Shown here: one piece after another, positions 31,957 through 43,446 of the stretch
How positions within the stretch are numbered: position 1 is the stretch's first letter
How the letters are laid out: every line of letters starts with the position of its first letter
NCBI GenBank assembly: GCA_028274465.1
Contig: CM051458.1
Span: 33,120,692-33,184,691, forward strand
Reading direction: 5' to 3'
From: Plantago ovata
Lineage: Eukaryota; Streptophyta; Magnoliopsida; Lamiales; Plantaginaceae
DNA: 64,000 nucleotides
Program-made: the position numbers and the translations under genes
The notes under the pieces: generated by a model
The model's input: only the letters and a program-made list of their open reading frames with translations
What the model was told of the DNA's origin: nothing
The model's database searches: none

Positions 31957-33473
31957 TGTTAGGAAACTTGTAATTTTGATGAGCAATTAACCATGCTAAC
32001 TTAAGGAATGTCCAGTAACTAGTACTCTTAAGGTCCATAGAAATTTAGAATTTTAAGGACATTGTAAAAGAGAAACGGTTGCTGAAGACTTAGTGTAGGT
32101 ACTAGTTAGGTGCTTTAGTTTGCTGATGATGTACTTTGTTTTTACAAAGGAACTATTGAAGCACTAGAACCGCTCAGAAACTTGAAGATTCGAAGACTGA
32201 AGACTTAAGAAGAATTCTGAGAAAGGTATCTACAAAGGCACATGTTGCTCAGAAAGTGAGATTTTCAGCAACAACTCGCATAAGTGAAAATCTATATGAC
32301 AGAGTAGGTTGTGCTTGCTGAAACTGAGACTGACCACTTGCTGAAATACATATGTGACCTCTTTGCTCAAAGTACTTGCATTTTGACTCCAACGTTCACA
32401 TTTGAATTCGATTCAAATGAACATTAAATGCAAAGTAGGCACGCGAAGAACATGAAGACTAGAAGACAAATGAAGGACGTTGCTGAAAGTACAAAAGCAA
32501 GATAGTGACATCTTAAGGAAAAAAGCCTTAGAATTCGAAATTCAAACGGCTCCCTCGATTCACTATAAATAGAGGTCATCCGGCAAAGAGTTGAAGTGTG
32601 TCAACAACGTGATCAAACTCTCACTTGTGCTTAAACACTCAATCTTCCATACTCTTTACTACCTATTGATCTGTTCCAAGACTTAAGATTGAAACAAAAG
32701 CTACTTGTGAAGAAGTAGAACATTCACGACTAAGAAATTAGTGAAGTGTTCTTTCTTTCGAACAAGAACAAGTCTTGACACCAGAAACAAATTAACTTAT
32801 TTACTGAAAAGTATTACAAGTTGTGTTTCTTTAGATAACTTGTTATAGCTGAAAAAGTTATACTCAAGTCATCTCATCCCAAACCTCTCTAACTGATAAA
32901 CACCCTTTTCCAGGCGTGAAATTCAGGGGGGATTAAAAAAGCATTGTGTTGCTGATTATAAGTCCCAAGTTTGGTGGAGAACAAGGTTACAGTTCTCTAG
33001 TTAGGTTGGAAACGAAGCAAGTGTGCTTTGGTTTCTGAAGAATTATTATAGATAGGATTTGTAAGGAACCTCAATCCTATCTTAGTGGATTCAGTCCTAC
33101 AAAGGACTAAGTGGATTAGATGAGAGATTACGCCACTCTCAGATACCACTGTAAAAGTGTTTGTGTGATTTACTTTACCGTATTAAGTTTTCAGCAAGCT
33201 TTACTTATTGTACACTGCCACTCTGTTCACTTGCTGAAACTAGCACTCTTTGAAAAGCACTTATTGTATAAAGACTTCCGCACTCTGTTTTTAAAGTACC
33301 AGTAAAACTCGTTACTGAAAAGTAACTAGTACTTGCTGAGAAAGTTAAGTATCAGCAAACTCATTACTGAAAAGTAATAAGCACTTGCTGAGAAAGTTTT
33401 TAAACGACGAAAGTTTGAAAAGACTATTCACCCCCCCCCCCTAGTCTTTTCTTGTTGTTTAAAGGGACAAACA
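31957..33473 (+). repeat. SIRE-like LTR D, shared by two consecutive elements
   Basis: A 1,517-bp LTR (TGTTAGG..GGGACAAACA). It is preceded by the aORF trailer and polypurine tract of the upstream copy and followed by a PBS and gag of the next, so it is at once a 3' LTR and a 5' LTR. TATAAATAGA is at 32564-32573. Confidence 0.92.
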
Positions 33474-33475
33474 TG

Positions 33476-33488
33476 TGGTATAAGAGCT
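33476..33488 (+). promoter_or_regulatory. Primer-binding site (initiator tRNA-Met type)
   Basis: TGGTATAAGAGCT stands 2 bp after LTR D. It matches the usual copia PBS TGGTATCAGAGC with one difference. Confidence 0.85.
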
Positions 33489-33585
33489 GGAGGTTCTTTA
33501 ACCTTCAGCACTGAACCTAGATCCCCTTAGGTGATTTCCGTAAATCACTTTCACTTGATCAGTTTGGTAGTCTTTTGCTGACAGG

Positions 33586-34306
33586 ATGTCGTTATAGGAG
33601 ACGCTCCATTGCTGAAGCTGGAAAACTATGAAAAATGGCGAAACAACATGATGCTACATCTTGAGGCCATTAGTGATGAGATGGTTACTGTCATAAATGA
33701 TGGACCTATCAAGATCACTAAACTTGAGAGAAGTTTTCCTCACAAAACCACAGAGGCTGGAAAGAAAACTATCTTAGGTGAACCAGTCGATACTGTAGTT
33801 CCAAAACCAAGAGAGGAATGGACTTCCGATGAAGCCAAAAGATTCCGTCTTGATGGCCAAGCAAGAAACATCATTATTCGATCAACTCCAAATACTATAC
33901 AGTGCAAACTGTGGGGTGCCAAAGCTGCTAAGGAAGCTTCGAAAATGGTTCAAGATCTTTGCGCTGGATCTGACAAAACCAAGGAAAACAAACTCGAAGT
34001 GCTAAAGTTGAAGTTCCAAAACTTTAAACAAGGTACAAATGAGTCACTGGAAGACTTGGATTTCTGATTCACAAGTCTAGTGAGTGAGAAGTCTGCCTTA
34101 GGAGTTGGAAACCTCTATTCAGATTCTGAGAAGGTGAAAACCATTATTAGAAGTCTGAACCAAGAATGGATCCATACTCAGAATTTCTACTACAATCAAG
34201 GAATGCCAAATATCACACCAACAGAGTTGTTCTCTCATCTTGCTACTGTCAATTAAGAGACAAAGCAAAGAGAAAATGTGTTTGCTGAAATATCGCAAAA
34301 CATTGC
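33586..34306 (+). pseudogene. SIRE-like gag, N-terminal part (element 3)
   Basis: ATG at 33586, then a one-base shift into the main frame (LLKLENYEKWRNNMMLHLE). The typical copia gag helices follow: SDEAKRFRLDGQARNIIIRS, LWGAKAAKEASKMVQDL, LEVLKLKFQNFKQGTNESLEDL. Stops at 34065-34067 (CGA to TGA type) and near 34255 interrupt it. The capsid gene is then split by the inverted Athila-family LTR whose duplication ATTGC begins at 34302. Gag would package element RNA. Confidence 0.82.
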
Positions 34307-35763
34307 TTTATCTAAGTAACTACACAAATAAATTTGTTTGAAAGCCAAAGGACAACTCAAAACTACACAAAACACGTAGTGCAGAGGTAAGAAGACCTCG
34401 AGTGTCGATCTCTAGGGACTAAACTAGCTTTATCTAAGTAACAATATATAATTTCAGAAAACAAATTTATCTCTAACTTAACTTAACACTATATGGAGAG
34501 AGTTGGTGATAGTATGCTCGTTCTAAGCATCAAGATCTAATTATGCATGAAAGTGCAACTCGTACTGCCTTAAAAGTAATTCGATTTACAAACACCAAAG
34601 ACAGATTTGTAGACGTGTATTTTGAAAGCTTCCTATCTATACTAATACTTGGCTAAGGTTGTCAGTCTTAGTTCAAGCAGTACTTGCAAATTATATATAA
34701 TCGAATCAATGATCTTGAATTGTCCTAGTGTTTCTAACACTTTTCTACGAAGATATATGGCTTAGTCGGATCAAAGAATTGAATTAAGATAATTAATCAA
34801 GTAAAAGACTCAGAAACTCAATCCTGCATAATACGAACCCTAGCTACGAATTCACATACTATCACCAACCTTAGATTTAGCTACTCATATGTAAATTGCA
34901 ATCAACGATAATAATCAAAGCAAGAATCAATGAAAACATGTTGAATTGAATAAATAAAAGCAGGAAAATCGAGGGATACAAGTTACCAACGAAGGTTGTC
35001 AATCTCCGGTGAATTGCTTAAACTCACAAGCAAGGTGAGATGAATTGGTGTCCAAATCTCTACGCTATGCTCCAAAATCGATAAGAAAAGTTGTCTCTAA
35101 GCTAAGAATACCCAAAACAATCTCTAGGGTTTTGGTCTTTCAAAATATGAATGTGTTATATGAAAAAACGCAGTTAGGAAACATATATATAAGTTCTGCC
35201 GCAACACCGGGCGCACCGCCCGGGGTGCCGGGCGAACCGCCTCCCACGGGCAGCAAGTTCCTTCTAAGTTCAAACAGAGATTCCGGGCGCGTCCGAACTC
35301 AGATTGGAACGTAAGACCCACCGTTGGATATATCTTCGAGTTAACTACGTGTAGGTTGTAACCTCATCCCAATCCAATATCGTATGAAATACTGGTGCCC
35401 AAAATACTAAGACTATGCAAATGGAACTTCCGGATTTTATTTCAAAGGCTCCAAAATCTTCATCCGAACTCCGAATGAACTACCGTTCCCGCCTCATACA
35501 AGATATCTCGAATCTTTCATGTTCTCCTTGGCCTTGGGCACGGTTTTGAGCCCCTTGACACACGACGAGTGATCTTGTTCACCTAAACTTCAAGGTTTCG
35601 CCATAATTCCTATCCAAAACCGCGTTTTTCACCCAAAACCTGAAAATATCAAAAGAAAAGGGAAACGTGACACTATTCTAATAAAATGCACTAAAATGCA
35701 AGCTAGAGGATAGCTAAATAGGTGAAAAAGAACCGAATGACAGTGTAAAAAACGCTGTCATCA
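34307..35763 (-). mobile_element. Athila-family LTR, inverted, solo, in SIRE-like gag
   Basis: On the minus strand it starts TGATGACAGCGTTTTTTACAC at 35763 and follows the Athila-type LTR (ACACTGTCATTCGG, AGCTATCCTCTAG, TTAGAATAGTGTCACGTTTCCC, and farther on CGGAGATTGACAACCTTCG- and GAGATCGACACTCGAGG-like blocks). A perfect 5-bp duplication ATTGC flanks it (34302-34306, 35764-35768). Its other terminus lacks the expected GTTCATCA end and instead carries a copy of the internal 16-mer GCTTTATCTAAGTAAC. GC palindromes lie near 35205-35260. A different subfamily from the LTR at 54863. Confidence 0.85.
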
Positions 35764-37520
35764 ATTGCTCTTGTCGCAAAGCCGTCATCTTCTGAAAAGA
35801 AGAATGATAAAGAGCCTGCTGATGAAAATGCTCTAGTTGTTAGAAACATGAAGAAATTCATCAGTAAGGAACATGAAAGGCGAAAAGCAAAAGAGAAGCT
35901 GAAAAAGCATCTTGGTAACAACTACCATAAATACAAGAATGAAGCTAGCTCGCTGAACAAGCAAGCTCAGCAAGCAAATTCTTCTGAAGAACCAGCAGTC
36001 GGCAATGATCTCTGCTTTTATTGCAAAACGTCTAGACACTTCAAAGCAAATTTTCCTTTGCTGAAAGGCAAATCTGCTGAAAAGAAGAAGAAGTTCAAAG
36101 GGCTTTGATTGCTAAATAAAAGAAAAAGCTTCAAGCAAAAATCGATGCGTTTTGCATTGATACAAGCTCTGAAGACAGTGAGATAGAGAGCTCAGACACT
36201 GAAGAAGAAGAAGCCACTCTTGATGTAGAGATTGGCAAGGAAGTTTGTGGAATAGCTATGGAAGCTTATCCAGATGTGTCAAACTACGAATTCTGCCTCA
36301 TGGCCGGTCAGGTAAATTGTCCTACCTCTGACTCTGATTCAGAAAGTGAAGATGATATTGACCTTGATATAATTCAAGGAGAAATCTAAAGATTTGAGAA
36401 AACTCTGAGCAAACAGCAAGAGAAACTACAGAATGCTGAAACTCTGACTAAGCAAACTACTGAAAAGTATGTTTTGCTGAAAGAAGAATCGGAAAATAAG
36501 GATGCTGAAATATTGCATCTCAAGAAGTTAATTGCTGAAGCTACAGAGAAGAATTCTCAAATGGCAATAGAATTGGAAGAGTATCAGTCCTGAATTCTAA
36601 AGTTACTTGTTGAAATACAAGAAATGAAAAAGATGAAAATCAATTTCAAATCTTATGTTGATGCGAGTAACACGCTGACTGAACTAAACTCTTATCTGAG
36701 AGACCCATCTCAGAAAGAAGGTTTAGATGCAAAGTATGAAGGTGATGATGTAATAATCTTGAGTAAAGACAAATCACCAATTACCTTTGTTCATGACTGA
36801 TAGTGGTCAATCAGAACTCTATCAGATTGGTCAATCTAAGGTTGCTGAAATATGCAATCAAGTACCAACGACCATAAAGTCCGTTGTTGCTACTCAAAGT
36901 AACAAGACTTTAAAAGGAAAACAGGTTGCTGAAAAGCAAACTGTTAAGAAAAAGGATGTTGTAAAGCATTCCGCCAAACAAGTTGCTGAAAAGTAATTTG
37001 TTAAGTCAAAAGGCAAGATTACTAAAAGTAATCAGAAGACCTTTGCTGACAAACCTGAATCAAGTAAGGTTGCTGAGACAAAAGCTCAGCATTCTCCGAA
37101 AAGTGGACTTGGTTTCAAAACCAAGCAAAGTCAACTTTTTCATGAGTATAAGCAAAGTCAGCAAAGATACTTCAAAGAGATGAACAAAATCAAGCCTAAG
37201 AGTTCTGACAAAACTCAAAACGCTAGGACTAGAAGGAACCTTGCCAGAAAAGAACTTACTGAAAAGTATGTTCAACAAAAAGGTCAACCAAGAAAGACAC
37301 CACATCAGAAAGTGGATTTGATTAGCAATGATCAAAAGTCTTTTGGTTCTAAACCCTCTAGTTCCTCAGCAAGTAGAAAACAAGTCAAAGTTGAAAAACT
37401 CAAGACTTGGGTTTCCACTGGACGCTTTCTTGAACATGTTAATGGACATCCAGTATTGGATAATTAACTTGTTTGCTCTTGCTTGTGCAGACTTCAGCCA
37501 CGGAGACAAACATTGCAATT
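35764..37520 (+). pseudogene. SIRE-like gag C-terminus and linker (element 3)
   Basis: Gag resumes after the ATTGC duplication: basic helix (MKKFISKEHERRKAKEKLKKHL), then a CCHC-like zinc knuckle CFYCKTSRHFKANF whose last Cys is Phe and is therefore damaged. Next come an acidic part (SDSDSESEDD), a coiled-coil-like Lys/Glu stretch (KLIAEATEKNSQMAIELEEY) and a basic KPSSSSASRKQ region before protease. Stops near 36115, 36388, 36590 and 36995. Element 2 has the same order after its gap. Confidence 0.78.
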
Positions 37521-37655
37521 TGGCAATTTGACAGTGGTTGTGGAAAGCACATGACGGGCAACAAGAAAAACCTTATAAACTATAGACGGTGATCTAAAGG
37601 TCCAACAATAAGGTTTGTTGGTGGAGGCTTTGGTTCTACTAAAGGTTATGGTGAC
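37521..37655 (+). pseudogene. SIRE-like aspartic protease (element 3)
   Basis: WQFDSGCGKHMTGNKKNL holds the copia active site DSG; a TGA follows shortly (Trp codon TGG in element 2, near 37591). The C-terminal half of protease continues in the next ORF ([26 protein letters not shown]). Confidence 0.78.
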
Positions 37656-38822
37656 GTGAAGTTAGGATGCATTTCCATTTCGGGAGTTCTTTATGTAAAA
37701 AATCTTAAGTTTAACCTTTTCAGCATGAGTCAATTTGCTGACAAGGGTTACTTCATCAAAATCAAAAGTGATGAATGTAAACTTATAGACTTTGAGACAA
37801 AGAAGGTTATTATGATTTGTAGAAGATCAGGAGGTTTGTATACCGTAGATTGGTCTTCAGCAATCGTTGAAAAATGCCTTGTCCCAGATCATGATTGCCT
37901 TGCTGAAAAAGCATGGTTATGGCATAAACGAACAAGTCACCTAAACTTCAAGACGCTGAATAAGCTGTCTAAAAAGGCACTTGTAGTTGGATTACCTAAG
38001 GTTACTTTTAAGAAGGATGGTGTTTGCAATGCATGTCAGCAAGGAAAGCAAACCAAATCTTCTTTCAAGAACAAGGCAGTACCGTCAACTACAAAACCTT
38101 TACAACTCTTGCACATGGACTTGTTTGAATCTTCTTCAACAAGCTATGCTGGCAAGAAGTATGGTCTGGTGGTGGTATATGACTATTCAAGATTCACTTG
38201 GGTAGTATTTATCAAGCACAAGTCTGAAACAAGGACTGAAATACCTAACTTGTTGAACAAGCTTGAAGTCATGAAAAATGACAAGGTAAAAGTCATAAGA
38301 ACAAACCATGGTACTGAGTTTGTAAACCAGTACATAACTGAGTATTCCACTTCAAAAGGCATACAACATCAGTTATCCTCAGTAAGGACACCTCAACAAA
38401 ATGGTGTTGTTGAAAGGAAGAATCGTACCCTTAAGGAAGCAGCTAGAACGATGCTTGCTGACACTGAAATAAGTGAATCTTATTGGGTTGAAGCGATTAA
38501 TACCGCCTGCTATAATTAAAATAGATGTTTGATAACTAAGGAATACAACAAAACTCCCTATGAGTTATTTGTTGGAACACCTCCTAAAATCACTCATCTA
38601 AGAGTATTTGGTTGCAAATGCTTTGTTCTTAACAATGGTAGAGAATACTTAAGAACATTTCAACCAAAGGCAGACGAAGCGATATTTCTTGGTTACTCCT
38701 TGCATAGTAAAGCTTATAGAGTTTACAACAAAAAGGCACAAAAGATCGAAGAATCAGTGCATGTTTATTCTATGAAAAGTCACAAGGAGTTCCTGCTCAA
38801 GAAGAAATATCAGAATGTATGA
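37656..38822 (+). CDS. SIRE-like protease C-terminus and integrase (element 3)
   Basis: 287 codons are open from 37656: end of protease, integrase zinc finger ([17 protein letters not shown]), then the core with Asp in LLHMDLFE, a second Asp position replaced by Asn (RTNHGTEF where element 2 has TDHGTEF), and Glu in [17 protein letters not shown] at 38517-38519, then [32 protein letters not shown] continues to 38822. The Asp-to-Asn change would by itself inactivate the enzyme. Confidence 0.85.
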
Positions 38823-40081
38823 AAAAGTTACTCATACACGAGCAAAGAACTGAATCTGATGCTAGAAATATCAAATCTATTGAACTAAATGATGATTCTG
38901 ACAATGACAGTCATGACAAGATAAATATAGTTCATGATAAAGAATTTCCAGCAAAAGACGCGGTTGCTCCGGATGTTGCTGAAACTATGCAACTTCCCGT
39001 GTCTGCTGACGAGTTACCTCAAACCAGCAATGCTGAACAAGCAGTTGCTGATGAACCAATTTCAGCAGAGACACAACAAGATACCAGTAGTACTGAGCAA
39101 GTACATGCTGAAGAGTCACATGCTGAAACGAAAACTTATCCAGATCCAAAGACCAGAAAACCTATTAATAAATGGATTAGAGATCATCCCTCTACGGATA
39201 TGATTGGTGATATTGACAAACGCCAAGTGACTAGATCCAAAGTATCTACTAATCAAGAACTTGCTGAAGAAGCAAACGTCATTGAAGTAGAAGCTTTGTT
39301 CTCTTGCTTTGTTTCAGAAATTGAACCCACGACCATAGAAGAAGCTTTAAAGCATTCTGAATGGATCAAGGCAATGCAAGAAGAACTGGATCAATTTGAA
39401 AGGAACAAAGTCTGGAAACTTGTACCCCTTGCTGAAGAAAAGAAAGCAATTGGTACAAAGTGGGTGTTCAGAAACAAGTTGAGTAAGTCTGGAGAAGTAA
39501 CAAGGAACAAAGCACGTTTAGTTGCTCAAGGTTACTGTCAAACTGAAGGATTAGACTATGATGAGTCTTATGCACCAGTTGCAAGATTGGATGCAATTAG
39601 AATTTTCTTGGCATTTGTTGCTCACAATGACTTCATTGTTTATCCAATGGATGTTAAAAGTGCATTCCTAAATTTTGAACTTGCTGAAGAAGTCTACTTG
39701 GAACAACCCCCTGGCTTTGAACTTCCCTCAGAAACCAAGATGGTATACAAGCTTTAGAAAGATGTATATGGTCTAAAGCAAGCACCAAGAGCTTGGTATG
39801 ATACCTTAGCTAAGTTCTTGCTCGATAATCGTTTCAAGAAAGGTGAAGTTGACAAAACCTTATTTACCATGAACCATGATGGTAAAATACTCTTAGTCCA
39901 GATTTATGTGGATGACATAATATTTGGATCTAAGGACAAGTAACTTTGTGATGATTTTTTCAAACTCATGACAAACAAGTTTGAAATGAGTATGATGGGT
40001 AAATTGAATTATTTCCTAGGATTGCAAGTCAAGCAACTCAAAGATGGAATGTTCATAAATCAAGCAAAGTATGCAAAGTAA
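38819..40081 (+). CDS. SIRE-like reverse transcriptase (element 3)
   Basis: An acidic linker rich in Ala/Glu ([18 protein letters not shown]) leads to [81 protein letters not shown], then [13 protein letters not shown] and the catalytic YVDDIIFGS near 39905-39930. Stops at 39755-39757 (CAG to TAG type), near 39940 and 40079-40081 break it. Less damaged than element 2. Confidence 0.86.
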
Positions 40082-40853
40082 ATGCTCATAAAGTTCAGGA
40101 TACAAGAGGAAGAAAAACCTGAAAAGATCCCTATGAGTGTTGGTACCAAATTGGGCTATACTAAACAAGATAAAAGTGTTGATGAACACAAATATAGGAA
40201 GCTCATTGGTTCCTTGCTGTATTTAACAGCAAGTAGACCTGACATTCAGTATGCTGTTTGTGTGTGCAAGATTCCAATCTGATCCAAGAGAATCACACTA
40301 CAAAAAGGCACTTAAGATACTGAAATATGTCAAAGGTACGATCAATGTTGGATTATGGTATCCAAAAAATTCTGGATTGGAATTGGTTGGTTATTCTGAT
40401 GCTGATCATGGAGAATCAACTCTTGATAGAAAAAGTACTTCTAGAACTTCTCAGTTTCTAGGTACAAGATTAATATCATGGTTCAGCAAGAAGCAAACCT
40501 GTGTTGCCAATTCATCCACTGAATCTGAATACACTACGGTTGGTTGTTGCACAGCTCAAATCCTATGGATTCAGCAACAATTAAGAGATTATGGTATTTC
40601 TGCAAAGAAAACACTAATCTTTTGTGATAATACAAGTGCTATTGCTATCACACAAAATCCTAAGTTCCACTCAAGGACAAAGCACATTGATATTAGACAT
40701 CATTTAATTAGAGATCATGTGGAAAAAGGAGACATTGAGGTTGTAAAAGTAGGTACTGATGATCAACTTGCTAACATCTTTACCAAGCCCCTACCAGATA
40801 ATAGGTTCGAAATGCTAAGGTATAACCTTGGATTGATTGAACTACCTCAATAA
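40082..40853 (+). CDS. SIRE-like RNase H and pol C-terminus (element 3)
   Basis: VGTKLGYTKQDKSVDEHKYRK and SLLYLTASRPDIQYAVC are the RT-to-RNase H linker; a 2-bp loss near 40262 shifts frame. RNase H then reads LVGYSDADHGE, SSTESEYTTV, FCDNTSAIAI and RTKHIDIRHH, with its acidic residues present, and ends DNRFEMLRYNLGLIELPQ with TAA 40851-40853. Confidence 0.87.
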
Positions 40854-40873
40854 AAAGGAATACATTTGGTGGA

Positions 40874-41241
40874 TTGCTGAAACAGGCATTCAGCAAGCCA
40901 ATGATTACTTAAAATTATTCCTTGAAAAGTCCCTTCCACTGACTTCTCTAAAAAAGAGATGATCGTACACTACATGTTTGCTGAAACAGGCATTCAACAA
41001 GTAATTCCTTCAAACCGGGTATTTGTTAGGAAACTTGCTCACTTGCTGAGACGGGTACTCAGTAAAGAAAAACTTTAAAGATTGCTGAAACTGGCATTCA
41101 GACAATCAAAGAAACTGAAACAGGTATTCAAGTATCAAAAGAAAAATCTGAGACGGGAACTCAGCAAAGAGTAAGAATACTTCTCAGATTTTACCTAAGG
41201 ATATCTCAATATAAAAAGAATTTGCTGAGACGGGAACTCAA
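40874..41241 (+). promoter_or_regulatory. Array of seven short hairpins between pol and aORF (element 3)
   Basis: Hairpins at 40874-40896, 40978-41000, 41043-41065, 41082-41105, 41114-41133, 41148-41164 and 41226-41240. Loops are all 7 nt: ACAGGCA, ACAGGCA, ACGGGTA, ACTGGCA, ACAGGTA, ACGGGAA, ACGGGAA. Stems have cores CTGAA/TTCAG or CTGAG/CTCAG with occasional G-T pairs or one-base bulges. Same order as in element 2. Confidence 0.7.
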
Positions 41242-41839
41242 AAATGTCTTTAACCTTAAAGAAATATGAGATATTTGATTAATGGGGAATTTTCAGGAAA
41301 TACAAGGCTTGTTACTTGAAAAGGTAAGTGCTAAAGTCAGATTGAATAAAATCGCTGAAAAGATTCTTATTTACTTTAGCAAGAAATTAGCATTGGAGTA
41401 AAAGAGATCAAATCCCGTGAATCAAGGTAAAATCAAATTGTGACGTTAATCATGGCACATATAAACTCGCTATTAATAAGGACATGAAATACAATCGTGA
41501 CCATTGATTTTAAAGCAGTTTTTGATCCAACGGTTGATATTACAAAAAGAAAGTATGCTCTGACAATTTTTGTTAGTGGTCGACTACGCATTTAATGCAA
41601 AGGCTCCACTAACACAAATGAATCTCTGTTTTACCCTTGCTGAGAACTCAAAACCATTGAGCTTCTCACATAGCAGAGATACTATATAAATGAAGAGTTA
41701 GAGAAAGACAAAATTCTTTAACTCACATTTCCTTTCTCTGCAATTTCTCTAGACTGTGCTCTGATTTACTGTACCTCCGATCAAAAAGGAAAATCTCTTT
41801 TTCGTAGAACCCTTAACCCTCAAAATTACTATATAAGAG
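41242..41839 (+). promoter_or_regulatory. Candidate internal promoter and leader of aORF copy delta
   Basis: TATATAAA at 41683-41690, 157 bp before the ATG at 41840, in sequence nearly identical to the spacer of copy gamma. No open gene. Confidence 0.5.
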
Positions 41840-41923
41840 ATGGCTCCCAAAAGACAATCCTCTAAGACCTCAAAATCATCAAAGGCAGACAGTGCTGGAA
41901 AAAGCACTACTCCGGTTGAAACA
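41840..41923 (+). pseudogene. SIRE-like aORF, copy delta, first 28 codons only
   Basis: MAPKRQSSKTSKSSKADSAG is followed by a break after GGTTGAAA near 41920, where inverted Tat-type sequence begins. The rest of this element, including its 3' LTR, is not in the window. Confidence 0.8.
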
Positions 41924-43083
41924 TGAAGGGTATTTCGTGCTTTCTTTCTAATTCGCCTTAAGTCCTCAAAGGAAGGTACTTTGGTCTTCTTCAAAGGATG
42001 TTACTTTGAGTCTTTTCGAAGGAAGGCCTCTTGAGTCTTCGGAGGAAACTACTTGAGTCTTCTTCATAGGGTCTTCCTCTGATATTTAGGTGACCTTCAT
42101 GTAGCTTCCTCGTTCTTGAAATAGACTTTTGGTAGTGTCCTCGTGACTTCCTGGTACCTTTTAGTAGTCTCCTCGTGACTTCCTGGCACCTGAAATAGAC
42201 TAGATGAGGGGGGGTTAGTGCCTCGTGCCCGGTCTGTCGAGGATCAGACCGGAGGGACGACTTTACGTGTAGGGAGTTGAAGGCTTCCCTAGTGAGAGAA
42301 ATATTGATGGAGAGTTGGAGATTGTTGATTACCTTTAAATGATGGAGTGAGGTCTCCTTGTATTGTCTTGTCACTTTGTGTAGGATTGTGACATGTGTCT
42401 GGCTGAGATGAAATTCTCCTTTGGTCTAAGCCCATTAAGAAGGTCCATGGGCTTTGGCCCAAACATCCGGTCTAGGGTTTGGAGGGCATTATTGACTTTT
42501 TAGGTCTCATGGAATATTCTAGAAGGCGGGGCCCCTAGAGACCGACCAGGGGTGGTCGACCTGGGTCCTCATGCCTTCCTTAGGTTCCATGGTCCAAGTA
42601 GTGCTCTGTCTGTTCTCCTTTGGAAGGTGATACCTTGACATAAGGTCCTCCTCGGTCCGCCCACCTATGGTGGTCGAGCACTAGGGATGATCCTCGAGAC
42701 CCACACTTAGTCAGCTTTATCCTTACTGAACCATCTTGAGGGTTAACCTCTTGAAGTGTAATGAGGACCATGCTGGTCGAGCCACCCTCAGGTGACGTAC
42801 CTGGAAGGGTGGTCGAGCCCTGTTGAGGGACGATCTTCAGAGCCTCGGAGGGACATCCTTGTGACCCGGAGGGATATCCTTGGTGCTCCAGAGGGACATC
42901 CTTGGAGACCCGGAGGGATATCCTTGGTGCTCCGGAGGGACATCCTTGGAAACCCGGAGGGATATCCTTGGTGCTCCTGAGGGACATCCTTGGAGACCCG
43001 GAGGGATATCCTTGGTGCTTGTTCGCGCTCTTAGGCCGCTCCAGTTCGTAAATGCGGACTGGACATATTTTAACACCAACATA
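41924..43083 (-). repeat. Putative 3' LTR of the inverted Tat-like element
   Basis: Read on the minus strand, CTAGGGGGACATA (polypurine-like) precedes TGTTGGTGTTAAAATATG at 43083. The left boundary reads ..CCCTTCA at 41924, giving TG..CA ends and about 1,160 bp. No second copy exists in the window, so the ends are inferred. It contains a minisatellite at 42850-43020. Confidence 0.5.
42850..43020. repeat. 44-bp minisatellite made of two 22-bp halves
   Basis: Four tandem 43-44-bp units; each is GGGACATCCTTGGAGACCC plus GGGATATCCTTGGTGCTCC with a GGA or similar spacer. Proline/glycine/serine-rich translations on both strands are products of the repeat. Confidence 0.9.
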
Positions 43084-43446
43084 TGTCCCCCTAGTTTCCA
43101 AGTATCTTGACAGAAGATAGTTGTGGAACTATTTAAAGTTCAGGTCGAGTATTCTTTGACGTAGAGGGTTGTCTCGACCAATAATGGGCGAAAAAAGATC
43201 TCCGTATTCATGCCTTAGTAGCTTTCCCTCCTCCTATCTCCCCCTCCCCCCCTTTTATAGGGTCCGAGTAGACGTTGCTCGGACCTTATAAAAGAGGTAT
43301 TTTTGCTGGGTAGATATTGGATCCGGGGAAGCCTTCCAAGGTAGAAGTAGGATCCTCGTTTTTTTGCCTTATCGTTCTTCTTTGTGAGTTATCTCGATGA
43401 GGGTAATCCTTTGAAGTGGTGCGACCAGGTTTCCTCTCATGGGAGG

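Noticed and set aside
42850-43020. Proline/glycine-rich secreted protein on either strand
   Set aside because: Both strands and several frames are open only because the 44-bp unit has no stops; the sequence is a minisatellite.
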